From NCBI GenBank assembly GCA_001464495.1, contig LNDZ01000033.1, positions 62,001-126,000 of the forward strand: 64,000 nt of DNA. Direction: 5' to 3'. Each line of letters begins with the position of its first letter. Position 1 is the first letter of the stretch. The notes beneath the pieces were generated by a model. The model saw only the letters and a program-made list of their open reading frames with translations. It was not told the DNA's origin and ran no database searches. This DNA comes from Betaproteobacteria bacterium Ga0074130 (GTDB lineage: Bacteria > Pseudomonadota > Gammaproteobacteria > Burkholderiales > Rhodocyclaceae). A program made the translations under genes and the position numbers. This document shows positions 48,998-58,788 of the stretch, piece after piece.

Positions 48998-49564
48998 ATG
49001 AAAAAGCTGTTTGCCTCGTTTGCCCTCGCCACTGCCGTGGCTGCACCGGTCTTTGCTGCCGATACCTACGCCATTGACTCGTTCCACACCTTCCCGGTTT
49101 TCGAGGTGAACCACCTTGGCTTCTCCACTCAGCGCGGTCGCTTCAATAAGACCACTGGCACCATCGTGCTCGACACCGCCGCCAAGAAGGGCACTGTTGA
49201 TCTGACCATTGACGTCGCCTCCCTCGATATGGGCTTTGCGGTGTGGAATGAACACATGGCAGCGGATGGCTTCTTTAACACCGCCAAGTTCCCGACCATT
49301 ACCTTCAAGTCGAACAAGCTGGTGTTTGAAGGCAATAAGGTGGTTGCGGCGGAAGGCGACTTCACGCTGCTCGGCGTCACCAAGCCGATCAAGCTGACCG
49401 TCAGTAACTTCACCTGCGGCGCCCACCCAATGAATAAGAAGGCCATGTGTGGCGCAGACATCAGCACCACCATCAAGCGCAGCGATTTCGGTATGAGCAA
49501 GTACGTGCCGGCTATCGGCGACGACATCAAGATTTCGTCCGCTGTTGAAGCCTTCAAGCAATAA
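48998..49564 (+). CDS. YceI family periplasmic protein (second copy)
   Basis: A 188-residue exported protein. The signal peptide ends PVFA. It carries FEVNHLGFSTQRGRFNKTTG and SLDMGFAVWNEHMAADGFFN, the classic YceI strands, and two cysteines (TCGAHP, AMCGAD) that could form a disulphide. A 37-base gap separates it from the first copy. It probably carries a quinone-like lipid for the cytochrome. Confidence 0.94.
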   Translation: MKKLFASFALATAVAAPVFAADTYAIDSFHTFPVFEVNHLGFSTQRGRFNKTTGTIVLDTAAKKGTVDLTIDVASLDMGFAVWNEHMAADGFFNTAKFPTITFKSNKLVFEGNKVVAAEGDFTLLGVTKPIKLTVSNFTCGAHPMNKKAMCGADISTTIKRSDFGMSKYVPAIGDDIKISSAVEAFKQ

Positions 49565-49572
49565 GCAGCACC

Positions 49573-49603
49573 CGCCTCCCGGCCAAGGGTCAGGAGGCGT
49601 TTC
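49573..49603 (+). terminator. Terminator of the marR-cytochrome-yceI operon
   Basis: Arms CGCCTCC (49573-49579) and GGAGGCG (49593-49599), eight bases after the last stop, followed by a T-rich tail. Confidence 0.8.
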
Positions 49604-49656
49604 TGTTGTCTTGGCATTCAGACTAGAATCGATCTTTTAGCCAACGGGCGTTTCTC

Positions 49657-51147
49657 ATGTCGCTTGCCGTTCTCCGCTCCCGCGCACTTGCCGGCATGGC
49701 TGCGCCTGAAGTCACGGTAGAAGTCCACATCGCTGCCGGCCTGCCCAGCTTTACGCTTGTGGGTCTACCAGACACTGAAGTGAAGGAAGCGCGCGACCGC
49801 GTCCGCGCGGCGATCCAGAATTGCCGCTTTGACTTTCCGCAGAAACGCATCACCGTTAACCTGGCACCAGCCGACTTACCAAAAGAATCCGGTCGCTTTG
49901 ATCTGCCGATTGCCCTAGGCATCCTCATCGCCTCTGGCCAGATTCACGCCAACAATCTTGATGAATACGAATTCGCTGGCGAGCTTGCCCTCGGCGGCGA
50001 AATGCGCGCTATTCACGGCACGCTAGCCATGTGTGCCGCGCTCGCGGGCGACGGCCGCACGTTTGTCCTGCCACAGGCCAACGCGGATGAAGCCGCGCTT
50101 GTGCGTAAAGTCAGCATCCTGCCTGCCGCCAGCCTGCTCGATGTGTGTGCGCATCTGTCGGGCCAGCAAACACTCGCTATCCATCCGCGCAGCCATGATG
50201 GGGTTGCGCCGACTTACCCTGATCTTGCCGAAGTACGCGGTCAGAGCGGCGCCAAACGCGCGCTCGAAATCGCCGCCGCTGGAGGTCACAGTGTCTTGAT
50301 GTCGGGCCCGCCAGGAACTGGAAAATCCATGCTGGCGCAACGCTTCCCTGGGCTACTGCCAAGCATGGAGGATGACGAAGCACTGGAAAGCGCCGCGCTG
50401 CACTCGCTCGCGGGCACCTTCCACAACGGACAGTGGCGACAGCGCCCCTTTCGGGCGCCGCATCACTCAGCCTCTGCACCCGCGCTGGTGGGCGGCGGCA
50501 CCATTCCGCGCCCCGGTGAAATTTCGCTTGCTCATCACGGCGTGCTGTTCCTCGATGAACTACCCGAGTTTGATCGACGCGTATTGGAAGCCCTGCGTGA
50601 GCCGCTTGAAACCGGCCACATTCATATTGCTCGCGCGGGTCGCAGGGCTAGCTTTCCTGCTCGCTTCCAACTGATTGCTGCCATGAACCCTTGCCCGTGC
50701 GGGCACCTCGGTAGCAGCAAATGTCGCTGCACGCCGGATCAGGTTGCCCGTTATCGCAGCAAGCTGTCCGGGCCACTACTTGATCGCATCGATGTGATGG
50801 TTGAAGTCGCCGCCGTCACCGAAGCCGAACTGTCCACGCGTAGCAGTGGTGAATCCAGCGCCACGGTGCGCGCGCGTATTGAGACAGCACGGCAACGCCA
50901 ACTCGCGCGACAAGGCAAAGCCAATGCTTTGCTCGGCCCCGATGAAATTGAACAACATTGTCAGCCCGATGAAGCCGGGCAACAGCTCTTGAAGCGCGCA
51001 CTTGCGCAACTCGATCTATCCGCGCGCGGCTATCACCGCATTCTCAAAGTCGCGCGCAGCATCGCCGATCTGGCCAACGCCGACACACTCAACAGCGCGC
51101 ATATTGCAGAAGCTGTGCAATATCGCAGAGGTCTCACTCATCAATAA
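49657..51147 (+). CDS. comM: ComM/YifB-type AAA+ ATPase
   Basis: A 496-residue hexameric DNA helicase of the Mg-chelatase-like family. ComM promotes branch migration during natural transformation, so its presence hints at competence but does not prove it. It has an N-terminal Lon-protease-like fold (VEVHIAAGLPSFTLVGLPDTEVKEAR, in parts), Walker A GPPGTGKSMLAQRFPG, Walker B GVLFLDELPEF, and a zinc-binding loop CPCGHLGSSKCRC. Length is standard. Confidence 0.94.
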   Translation: MSLAVLRSRALAGMAAPEVTVEVHIAAGLPSFTLVGLPDTEVKEARDRVRAAIQNCRFDFPQKRITVNLAPADLPKESGRFDLPIALGILIASGQIHANNLDEYEFAGELALGGEMRAIHGTLAMCAALAGDGRTFVLPQANADEAALVRKVSILPAASLLDVCAHLSGQQTLAIHPRSHDGVAPTYPDLAEVRGQSGAKRALEIAAAGGHSVLMSGPPGTGKSMLAQRFPGLLPSMEDDEALESAALHSLAGTFHNGQWRQRPFRAPHHSASAPALVGGGTIPRPGEISLAHHGVLFLDELPEFDRRVLEALREPLETGHIHIARAGRRASFPARFQLIAAMNPCPCGHLGSSKCRCTPDQVARYRSKLSGPLLDRIDVMVEVAAVTEAELSTRSSGESSATVRARIETARQRQLARQGKANALLGPDEIEQHCQPDEAGQQLLKRALAQLDLSARGYHRILKVARSIADLANADTLNSAHIAEAVQYRRGLTHQ

Positions 51148-52336
51148 CACCGCCCCACACCAGAAACAACTCGATCTCCTGCCTTTCCTGCTGGCCGCAC
51201 TGGCCATGATCGGCCCGTTCTCGATTGATACCTATCTGCCTGCTTTCCCGGCCATGGCCAAAGGGCTGAACGCGAGCATGCTCGAAGTTCAGCAAACGCT
51301 CACCGCCTATTTACTGCCCTTTGCTGTGGCCATGCTCTGGCAAGGCGCCTTGTCAGATGCGCTCGGGCGGCGGCGCGTCATCCTCTGGGGCTTGGCGGTT
51401 TATGTGCTGGCATCCGTGTTTTGCGCCACCGCCACGCGCATCGAGATGCTGTGGTTAGGGCGTGCCTTACAGGGTGCCTCTGCCGGGGTTGGCATGGTCG
51501 TGGGCCGCGCCATCATCCGCGACCTTTATGATGGAGCCGAGGCACAAAGGCTCATGGCCAAGGTTGGCATCATCTTCGCTATCGCCCCAGCACTCGCCCC
51601 CATTCTGGGGGGCTGGATTCATGCATTTTTTGACTGGCATGCGATCTTCACTTTTCTCGCCCTCTTCGGTGCAGCGTTATGGCTGATGACGTGGCGGCTG
51701 CTACCGGAAACCCTCAACGACGAAAATCGCCAACCGCTCTCCTTCAGTAATCTATGGAGTGGTTACAAGAGCATCTTTGGTAATCCAGTTTTCATGCGCC
51801 TCGCTGTTGCGTTGGCATGCGTATTCAATGGCATGTTCATCTACGTCTTGTCAGCGCCCGTTTTCCTGATGGAGCACTTGCACTTGAGTGCTCAGGATTT
51901 CGCTTGGCTATTCGTACCCATGGTCACGGGCCTCATGTGTGGCTCCATCATCTCCGGACGCATCGCCGGGAAGCGCACACCACAACAAGGCATCCGTCTG
52001 GGCTTTGTCTTCATGGCCGCCGCCGGGGCGATCAATGTCGCGATCAACCTGAATGGCACGCCGGGCTTGCCCTGGGCCGTCTTGGTTCTGCCGGTGTTCA
52101 CCTGCGGGCTGGGCATTGTCATGCCGGGCTTACAGCTATTGGCGCTCGATTTATTTCCAGACCGCCGCGGCATGGCCTCCAGCTGTCAGGGCACCGTGCA
52201 TACAGGTATCAATGCGCTGGTCGCCGGTGTGGTCGTTCCAATTTTCTGGGGCAGTACCTTGGCGCTGGCCGCAGGAATGGCGATCTTTCTACTGCTAGCG
52301 GTGGCAATTTATGTGAGTGGGCGGCTGCGTAGCTAG
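51104..52336 (+). CDS. Bcr/CflA-type multidrug MFS exporter
   Basis: A 12-helix proton-drug antiporter, about 410 residues. The first helix (LPFLLAALAMIGPFSIDTYLPAFP, in parts) and the motif A loop (GALSDALGRRRVILWG) are typical of the Bcr/CflA group. The open frame extends well into comM without an ATG ahead of the first helix. I chose a TTG at 51104; the real start could be a little further downstream at another rare codon. It therefore overlaps comM by about 44 bases, which suggests coupling. Confidence 0.85.
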   Translation: MQKLCNIAEVSLINNTAPHQKQLDLLPFLLAALAMIGPFSIDTYLPAFPAMAKGLNASMLEVQQTLTAYLLPFAVAMLWQGALSDALGRRRVILWGLAVYVLASVFCATATRIEMLWLGRALQGASAGVGMVVGRAIIRDLYDGAEAQRLMAKVGIIFAIAPALAPILGGWIHAFFDWHAIFTFLALFGAALWLMTWRLLPETLNDENRQPLSFSNLWSGYKSIFGNPVFMRLAVALACVFNGMFIYVLSAPVFLMEHLHLSAQDFAWLFVPMVTGLMCGSIISGRIAGKRTPQQGIRLGFVFMAAAGAINVAINLNGTPGLPWAVLVLPVFTCGLGIVMPGLQLLALDLFPDRRGMASSCQGTVHTGINALVAGVVVPIFWGSTLALAAGMAIFLLLAVAIYVSGRLRS

Positions 52337-52412
52337 GGCTGTCATATTGCCGTCTTGAACGGAGGGTAGGCTGGTAGAGAAGTTCAAAATTTCTCTACTG
52401 AAAGCTCACCGC

Positions 52413-53579
52413 ATGAAAATCGCCGTTGCCGGGACAGGATATGTTGGCCTATCTAATGCAATCTTATTAGCTCAGCACAATGAAGTTGTTGCTCTCGACC
52501 TCTCTACAGAGAAGATTCGGCTCATTAATCAGAAACATTCACCGATCATTGATCGTGAAATTGAAGATTTCTTAGCCAATAAATCGCTACAGCTTCGCGC
52601 AACGCTCGATAAAAAAGACGCTTTTCCAGACGCTGATTTTGTCGTAATAGCCACACCAACTGACTACGACCCTGAAACGAACTACTTCAACACTTCGTCA
52701 GTAGAGTCTGTCATCGCAGATGTTCTCGCTATCAACCCGGCTGCGGTGATGGTGATCAAGTCGACAGTTCCCGTTGGCTATACGGAAAAGGTCAAACAAC
52801 AGTTCGGTTGCGACAACATCCTTTTCTCGCCGGAGTTCCTGCGCGAAGGCAAGGCCCTGCATGACAACCTATATCCATCACGCATCATCGTTGGAGAACG
52901 TTCGGAGCGCGCTAAAGTTTTTGCCTCGCTGCTGAAGCAAGGCGCGTTGAAATCAGATATCGAAGTCTTGTTCGCAGACTCGACTGAAGCTGAGGCCATC
53001 AAGCTCTTTGCTAACACTTTCCTCGCGATGCGCGTGGCCTACTTCAACGAGCTGGATACTTATGCGGCCGTGCACGGTCTGGACTCGCGCACGATCATTG
53101 ATGGCGTCTGCTTGGACCCACGCATTGGCGCGCACTACAACAATCCATCTTTTGGCTATGGCGGCTACTGCCTGCCTAAGGATACGAAGCAGCTACTGGC
53201 TAACTATCAACACGTCCCGCAGAACTTGATTCGCGCGATTGTTGATGCCAATAGCACTCGCAAAGACTTTGTGACGGAAAGTATTCTTAAGCGACAACCA
53301 AAAGTCGTTGGGATTTACCGCCTGATCATGAAAAGTGGCTCAGATAATTTCCGCGCCTCCAGCATTCTCGACATCATGGACCGGCTCAAGGCGCATGATA
53401 TTCAGGTGCTCATTTATGAGCCAGCACTCAACACGTCGTCATTTCTCGATGTTGCCGTCATCTCCGACCTAGCGTCATTCAAACAACGCGCCGACATCAT
53501 CGTCGCCAATCGCCGCACGGACGATCTGGCCGACGTCATCGATAAGGTCTACACACGCGATTTGTTCGGCTCTGACTGA
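52413..53579 (+). CDS. ugd: UDP-glucose 6-dehydrogenase
   Basis: Oxidises UDP-glucose to UDP-glucuronate with two NAD+. The 388 residues start [20 protein letters not shown], the NAD-binding motif. [10 protein letters not shown] and [15 protein letters not shown] are the substrate loop, and the catalytic cysteine lies in [14 protein letters not shown]. The first ~200 codons are poorer in GC than the genes around (40% over 52441-52620 by hand count against about 55% further on). No capsule or LPS-sugar genes flank it. Confidence 0.95.
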   Translation: MKIAVAGTGYVGLSNAILLAQHNEVVALDLSTEKIRLINQKHSPIIDREIEDFLANKSLQLRATLDKKDAFPDADFVVIATPTDYDPETNYFNTSSVESVIADVLAINPAAVMVIKSTVPVGYTEKVKQQFGCDNILFSPEFLREGKALHDNLYPSRIIVGERSERAKVFASLLKQGALKSDIEVLFADSTEAEAIKLFANTFLAMRVAYFNELDTYAAVHGLDSRTIIDGVCLDPRIGAHYNNPSFGYGGYCLPKDTKQLLANYQHVPQNLIRAIVDANSTRKDFVTESILKRQPKVVGIYRLIMKSGSDNFRASSILDIMDRLKAHDIQVLIYEPALNTSSFLDVAVISDLASFKQRADIIVANRRTDDLADVIDKVYTRDLFGSD

Positions 53580-53667
53580 GTCTCTGCGATCTGTAGCACC
53601 CAGCGAGTGGGGTAGAGCTGATACGATTCTGGTTTTGCATTTGCTGAACCCGAACGAGATCTACCCC

Positions 53668-54315
53668 ATGAAATTCCAGATTATTCCTGTCACGCCCTTC
53701 CAACAAAACTGCTCCCTGATCTGGGACGAAACCACCATGCAAGGCGCCGTGGTTGATCCGGGTGGCGACCTTCATCGCATCGTTGAAGCCATTGAGCGCG
53801 CGGGTGTAACGGTCGAAAAAGTCCTCATCACGCACGGCCATCTCGACCACGCGGGCCATGCCGCTGAATTAGCGCGCCTACTCAATGTGAAGATCGAAGG
53901 CCCTCACAAGGACGAGGTCTTCTGGTTAGAGCGTCTTGGCAATGACCAAGGCCGCATGTTCGGCTTCCCGCCCGGTGAAGTGTTCACGCCAGATCGCTGG
54001 CTAGAAGATGGCGACACCGTTACCGTCGGCAGCGAAACGCTACAAGTTTTCCACTGCCCCGGCCACACGCCAGGCCACGTGGTGTTCTACAGCCCCACGG
54101 CCGAGCTCGCCATTGTTGGCGATGTGCTGTTCCGCGGCTCGATTGGCCGCACCGATTTCCCCAAGGGCAACCACGCTGATTTGATCAACGCCATCCGCAG
54201 CAAGTTGTTCACGCTGCCAGACGATGTCGAGTTCATCCCCGGCCACGGCCCCATGTCCACGATTGGTGACGAGAAGGAAAGCAATCCGTTCGTCGCCGAC
54301 AAGAAGTTCGGTTGA
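53668..54315 (+). CDS. YcbL-like metallo-beta-lactamase-fold hydrolase
   Basis: A 215-residue glyoxalase II-type enzyme. The zinc motif THGHLDHAGHAAEL, HCPGHTPGH and VGDVLFRGSIGRTDF hold the ligands for a binuclear site; the last blocks suit YcbL rather than GloB. It probably hydrolyses S-lactoylglutathione or similar thioesters. The ATG at 53668 matches the family start. It is followed by kdsA. Confidence 0.92.
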   Translation: MKFQIIPVTPFQQNCSLIWDETTMQGAVVDPGGDLHRIVEAIERAGVTVEKVLITHGHLDHAGHAAELARLLNVKIEGPHKDEVFWLERLGNDQGRMFGFPPGEVFTPDRWLEDGDTVTVGSETLQVFHCPGHTPGHVVFYSPTAELAIVGDVLFRGSIGRTDFPKGNHADLINAIRSKLFTLPDDVEFIPGHGPMSTIGDEKESNPFVADKKFG

Positions 54316-55224
<909 letters not shown>

Positions 55225-55230
55225 GCTCGC

Positions 55231-55368
55231 TTAGCTAAGGTCGCCAAACTCGTCGGGGTCGCTCGCTTCCGGATCCGGCGCAATCCCGTCCAAGCCCATG
55301 CCAAAGCTGGCAAAGGCGTAGAACAGCTGGTTCGGCCAAGACGTCTGTGGGGTAGTCAGTGCAAACAT
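55231..55368 (-). CDS. Small acidic ORF, 45 residues
   Basis: A minus-strand ORF that starts ATG at 55368 with GAGG a few bases upstream. It lies seven bases after the next small ORF. The sequence is aromatic at the start (FALTTPQTSWPNQLFYAF) and acidic at the end (DPEASDPDEFGDLS). I do not recognise a family. The good ribosome site and tight spacing with its neighbour make a real gene plausible. It ends six bases from the kdsA stop, convergent with it. Confidence 0.5.
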   Translation of the reverse strand: MFALTTPQTSWPNQLFYAFASFGMGLDGIAPDPEASDPDEFGDLS

Positions 55369-55375
55369 GGCGGCC

Positions 55376-55519
55376 TCAGAAAACGTGTTGAATCAGGTCA
55401 GCCAGCAACACGCCGGCACCGCCCAGTGCCACCACCATGCCGGTCGCAAACTGCACGTCCTTGAGCCAATGGCCATGGTGGCGTTGATGGGTACGCGTAT
55501 TTAAGTATTGGGTGTTCAT
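55376..55519 (-). CDS. Small single-pass membrane ORF, 47 residues
   Basis: The ATG at 55519 has AGGAG at ideal spacing. The first ~20 residues are polar and His/Arg-rich (NTRTHQRHHGHWLKD). A hydrophobic segment follows (ATGMVVALGGAGVLLADLI). It looks like a small inner-membrane protein with the N-terminus in the cytoplasm. I do not recognise a family. A palindrome (TTCCAA-T-TTGGAA) lies 57 bases upstream. Confidence 0.6.
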   Translation of the reverse strand: MNTQYLNTRTHQRHHGHWLKDVQFATGMVVALGGAGVLLADLIQHVF

Positions 55520-55575
55520 AGCAGTCTCCTGCGCTGTGAAATGACAAACCCATTGTGGCCAAGCCGCGGCATAGT

Positions 55576-55588
55576 TTCCAATTTGGAA
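55576..55588. promoter_or_regulatory. Palindrome between small ORFs and minC
   Basis: TTCCAATTTGGAA, six-base arms around one base, between two divergent transcription units. It resembles a regulator box (LysR type or similar), and could control the small ORFs or minC. No binding protein is identified. Confidence 0.45.
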
Positions 55589-55762
55589 TAGCTCTAGACT
55601 CAATTGCCTTTGGCTATTCCGCCGGCATCCGCCGCCAAATCCCCGCACAGCCTGCCAAATACACCCCGCATCGCCCCCCTATTGCCCATTTAGGCAGGCT
55701 GCCACTGTTGATAGACTCAAATCGACCCAATTTCCGGGGCTTTTTCGGTCTGCCCCAGGCTT

Positions 55763-56710
55763 TTGACTCGCAACGTGATTACCACCGCATCGCAAATCGA
55801 TCTGCCATTGGCCTCCCAAACCCCCGCTGCTGATACGCCCGCCGACGCGCACGCCACGGCGCCCGCTCAGGCCACGCCTGAGAGCGCCGCTGCGCCCGCA
55901 GCCGCCGTGGTCGACACAGTAATCGCCCCAGTGATCGACTTTAAGGGCATCTCCCTGCCGGTTATGCAGGTGGGGCTGAGTCATCTTGAGCCTGAGCACA
56001 TCGCCTCGGCCATCCACACGCGCTTTGGCAAGAACGCCAGCCGCTTCTTCGACAACGATGCAGTCGTGCTTGATCTATCGCGCCTCGTTACAGAGCCTGC
56101 CCTGGCCGATTGGCACGCCGTGCGTACCCAGCTTGCCGGCGCCAGCCTGCAGCTCGTGGCCGTATATGGCGGCAGTACTGAGCTTCAAGCCTCGGCGCTT
56201 GCCGCAGGCCTTGCCGTGATCGAAGCACCGCCTGTCGCGCGGACCACGCGCCCGCAGGAAGCGCCGGTGGTCCAAGCCGTGGTCGAACCCGCACCCGTTG
56301 TGCAAGAGGCTGCCCCCGCGCCCAGCGCACCGGCTCCGCAGCACACCGCCACCATGGTCATCGACAAGCCGCTGCGCTCCGGCCAGCGCATCTATGCGCG
56401 CGGCAGCGATCTGGTTGTGCTCGCCATGGTCAGCGCTGGTGCTGAAGTGATTGCCGACGGCAACATCCACATCTACGCCGCGCTGCGTGGCCGTGCCCTG
56501 GCCGGTGCCAGCGGCGACAGCACAGCACGCATTTTCACCACCAGCTTTGAAGCCGAGCTGGTGTCCATCGCCGGTGTGTACCGCACGTTTGAATCGCCGC
56601 AGCAGTTCGGCAAGCTCGCCCAGCAGCCAGTGCAAGTCAGCCTGGTCGCCAACGAGAGCAAGCCCGACGCCGAACCACAGCTGCAAGTGAGTGCGCTCTC
56701 CACCCGCTAA
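55763..56710 (+). CDS. minC: Septum site-determining protein MinC
   Basis: Inhibits FtsZ assembly away from mid-cell. The N-terminal domain ([21 protein letters not shown], in parts) and the C-terminal beta-helix domain ([37 protein letters not shown], in parts) are both complete. They are joined by an Ala/Pro/Val-rich linker. The protein is longer than usual, 315 residues, because of that linker and an Ala/Pro-rich N-terminal extension. The start is uncertain: TTG at 55763 or GTG at 55775, neither with a strong ribosome site. It opens minCDE. Confidence 0.93.
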   Translation: MTRNVITTASQIDLPLASQTPAADTPADAHATAPAQATPESAAAPAAAVVDTVIAPVIDFKGISLPVMQVGLSHLEPEHIASAIHTRFGKNASRFFDNDAVVLDLSRLVTEPALADWHAVRTQLAGASLQLVAVYGGSTELQASALAAGLAVIEAPPVARTTRPQEAPVVQAVVEPAPVVQEAAPAPSAPAPQHTATMVIDKPLRSGQRIYARGSDLVVLAMVSAGAEVIADGNIHIYAALRGRALAGASGDSTARIFTTSFEAELVSIAGVYRTFESPQQFGKLAQQPVQVSLVANESKPDAEPQLQVSALSTR

Positions 56711-56739
56711 GCCCCTTCAATTTTTACAAGGAAAACTCC

Positions 56740-57555
56740 ATGACCAGAATCATCGTCGTCACTTCCGGCAAGGGCGGGGTCGGCAAGACCACCACCAGCG
56801 CCAGCTTTTCGTCGGGCCTCGCCATGCGCGGCTTCAAGACCGCCGTGATCGACTTTGACGTCGGCCTGCGCAACCTTGACCTCATCATGGGCTGCGAACG
56901 CCGCGTCGTATACGACTTGATCAATGTCATCAACGGCGAAGCCACGCTCAACCAAGCGCTGATCAAGGACAAGCATTGCGACAACCTCTTCGTGCTGCCC
57001 GCCTCGCAAACCCGCGACAAGGATGCGCTGACCGAAGAAGGCGTTGAAAAGGTGCTCAAAGATCTTGAGCAAATGAGCTTTGACTACATCGTCTGCGACA
57101 GCCCGGCCGGTATCGAAAGCGGCGCCCTAATGGCACTGCGCTTTGCCGACGAAGCCATTGTCGTTACCAACCCCGAAGTCTCGTCCGTGCGCGACTCCGA
57201 CCGCATCCTGGGCATTATCCAAGCCAAGTCCAAGCGCGCCCAAGAAGGCGGCGAGCCAGTCAAGGAGCATCTGCTCATCACCCGCTATTCGCCCAAGCGT
57301 GTTGAAGATGGCGAAATGCTGTCCTACACCGACGTACAAGAAATCCTGCGCGTGCCAATCATCGGTGTCGTGCCTGAATCAGAATCCGTCCTGCATGCCT
57401 CAAACCAAGGCACGCCGGCAATTCACATTGAAGCATCGGACGTTGCCGACGCCTATAAGGACGTCATCAGCCGCTTCCTCGGCGAGGAAATCCCGCTGCG
57501 CTTTGTCGACTACGAAAAGCCCGGCCTGCTGAAGCGCCTGTTCGGAGGGAAATAA
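56740..57555 (+). CDS. minD: Septum site-determining ATPase MinD
   Basis: A 271-residue ParA-type ATPase that oscillates on the membrane and carries MinC. The deviant Walker A motif is [10 protein letters not shown], and [18 protein letters not shown] is typical. The C-terminal amphipathic helix ([12 protein letters not shown]) is the membrane anchor. AAGGAAAA precedes the ATG. Confidence 0.98.
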   Translation: MTRIIVVTSGKGGVGKTTTSASFSSGLAMRGFKTAVIDFDVGLRNLDLIMGCERRVVYDLINVINGEATLNQALIKDKHCDNLFVLPASQTRDKDALTEEGVEKVLKDLEQMSFDYIVCDSPAGIESGALMALRFADEAIVVTNPEVSSVRDSDRILGIIQAKSKRAQEGGEPVKEHLLITRYSPKRVEDGEMLSYTDVQEILRVPIIGVVPESESVLHASNQGTPAIHIEASDVADAYKDVISRFLGEEIPLRFVDYEKPGLLKRLFGGK

Positions 57556-57556
57556 T

Positions 57557-57817
57557 ATGTCGCTGCTCTCCCTCATCTTCGGCCAAAAGCCCAAGTCCGC
57601 ATCGGTTGCCAAAGAGCGCCTGCAGCTCATCATCGCGCACGAACGCAACGACGCCAATGCCGCCCCGAACTTCCTGCCTGATCTGCAACGTGATCTCGTT
57701 CAAGTTATCAGCAAGTACGTAAACATCAACGCTGACGACATCAAGGTCTCGCTGGAGAAGCAAGGCAATTACGAAGTGCTCGAAGTTAACATCGTACTGC
57801 CGGATCAAAAGCACTAA
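57557..57817 (+). CDS. minE: Cell division topological specificity factor MinE
   Basis: An 86-residue protein that displaces MinC and stimulates MinD ATPase. It starts [21 protein letters not shown], the membrane-binding N-terminus. The contact helix [11 protein letters not shown] follows. It starts one base after the minD stop; GGAGGG lies just before the start. Confidence 0.97.
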   Translation: MSLLSLIFGQKPKSASVAKERLQLIIAHERNDANAAPNFLPDLQRDLVQVISKYVNINADDIKVSLEKQGNYEVLEVNIVLPDQKH

Positions 57818-57865
57818 GCCATGCTCATCCGTGCTCTTCAACTTAGGCGCACGTTGTTTCAAGTG

Positions 57866-57905
57866 AAAAGCCGAACCACACGCACATGCTGGGTTCGGCT
57901 TTTTT
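57866..57905 (+). terminator. Terminator of minCDE
   Basis: Arms AAAAGCCGAACC (57866-57877) and GGTTCGGCTTTT (57892-57903), a twelve-base stem, followed by T. It lies about 50 bases after the minE stop. Confidence 0.93.
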
Positions 57906-57959
57906 CTGTGACAATCTCGCACAGCCACATCACACCAAGCACTCACACACCGCCCCACC

Positions 57960-58409
57960 ATGCACATCTGGGTTGATGCCGACGCCTGCCCCGGCGTCAT
58001 TAAAGAAATCCTGTTTCGCGCCGCCGAGCGCAAACAGCTGCCGCTCACCCTCGTCGCCAATCAGCTCATCCGCCATCCACCCTCACCGTGGATCAACGCT
58101 GTGCAAGTGCCGAAGGGCTTTGATGTGGCCGACAACCACATTGTCGAATGCGTCACCCCCGGCGATCTTGTCATCACCGCCGACATCCCGCTCGCGGCCG
58201 AAGTGATCGAAAAGGGCGGGCACGCGCTCAACCCGCGTGGCGAGTTTTACAGCAAAGAGAATATTCGCCAGCTGCTCGACATGCGCAACTTCATGGACAC
58301 GCTGCGCAGCAGTGGGGTAGAAACCGGTGGGCCCAGTAGCTTTAATGCTTCAGACCGACAAAACTTTGCCAATCAGCTCGATCGTTTTCTGCTCAAAGCC
58401 AAACGCTAA
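57960..58409 (+). CDS. yaiI: YaiI/YqxD family protein (DUF188, UPF0178)
   Basis: A 149-residue protein of the PIN-like DUF188 family. It starts [18 protein letters not shown], with two acidic residues that suit a metal-dependent nuclease. [22 protein letters not shown] and [14 protein letters not shown] are the other family blocks. The function is not proven. It lies outside minCDE, after the terminator. Confidence 0.93.
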   Translation: MHIWVDADACPGVIKEILFRAAERKQLPLTLVANQLIRHPPSPWINAVQVPKGFDVADNHIVECVTPGDLVITADIPLAAEVIEKGGHALNPRGEFYSKENIRQLLDMRNFMDTLRSSGVETGGPSSFNASDRQNFANQLDRFLLKAKR

Positions 58410-58425
58410 TCCGTAAAGCGCCTAA

Positions 58426-58575
58426 TCACGCGCGCTGCCTAACAACGAGACGCGCAAGCACCCAGCGCACCCAAAAGTCCTTTTCCACCACGGCGGGCGT
58501 AGTGCCGCGCTGTGCGGCTGCTTCGCCAAATAGCTCGGCGCACTGGCGGGCATCGAGACGGGCAATCTTGTCCAA
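58426..58575 (-). pseudogene. 5' remnant of an AbiEii-type toxin gene
   Basis: A 49-codon frame that starts with TTG at 58575 and reads DKIARLDARQCAELFGEAAA, then TTPAVVEKDFWVRWVLARL. This is the N-terminal pattern of AbiEii nucleotidyltransferase toxins (PPAVVEKDFWV-type block). It stops at 58426 after only the first tenth of the usual ~300 residues, so the catalytic region is gone. It overlaps the end of the antitoxin remnant. Confidence 0.75.
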
Positions 58576-58717
58576 TGGTGCCGGCACGGGCGAGCGACGA
58601 CAAGGCTTGGTGGATATTTACCTCGCCAAAACCGGCCACAAAATCAGCTTTGGTGAAAGCCCAACCCCTACCGCGCCCATAAATCCTTGAAAGTGCTTTT
58701 TGCTCAATGGCTTGCAT
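58576..58717 (-). pseudogene. 5' remnant of a DUF6088/AbiEi-type antitoxin gene
   Basis: The first ~47 codons match DUF6088 antitoxins: EQKALSRIYGRGRGWAFTKAD, then EVNIHQALSSLARAGTI. This is the winged-helix part that binds DNA. At RAGTI the similarity stops, and the reading frame runs on through toxin DNA in another frame, without meaning. In intact relatives about 150 more residues follow. A deletion has joined the two gene starts. Confidence 0.75.
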
Positions 58718-58732
58718 ATTTATATGCTTAGG

Positions 58733-58770
58733 ATTTTTTCAGGAAAACACTAGTCTTTTCCTGAAAAAAT
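58733..58770. repeat. Large inverted repeat: AbiE operator and/or fic terminator
   Basis: Perfect 15-base arms (58733-58747 and 58756-58770), rich in A and T with CAGGA/TCCTG cores, around an eight-base centre. It lies 16 bases upstream of the antitoxin remnant start, where AbiEi-type antitoxins bind their own promoter. It also lies 19 bases after the fic stop and has T-runs on both sides, so it may work as a terminator of fic. Both roles are possible. Confidence 0.8.
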
Positions 58771-58788
58771 GTCGGCCAATGTAGCGAG

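Noticed and set aside
51002..51103. N-terminal extension of the MFS exporter
   Set aside because: It lies inside comM in another frame and reads as low-quality text without hydrophobic character.
58439..58717. Single 92-residue antitoxin gene
   Set aside because: Only the first ~47 codons match the family; the rest is toxin DNA read in the wrong frame.
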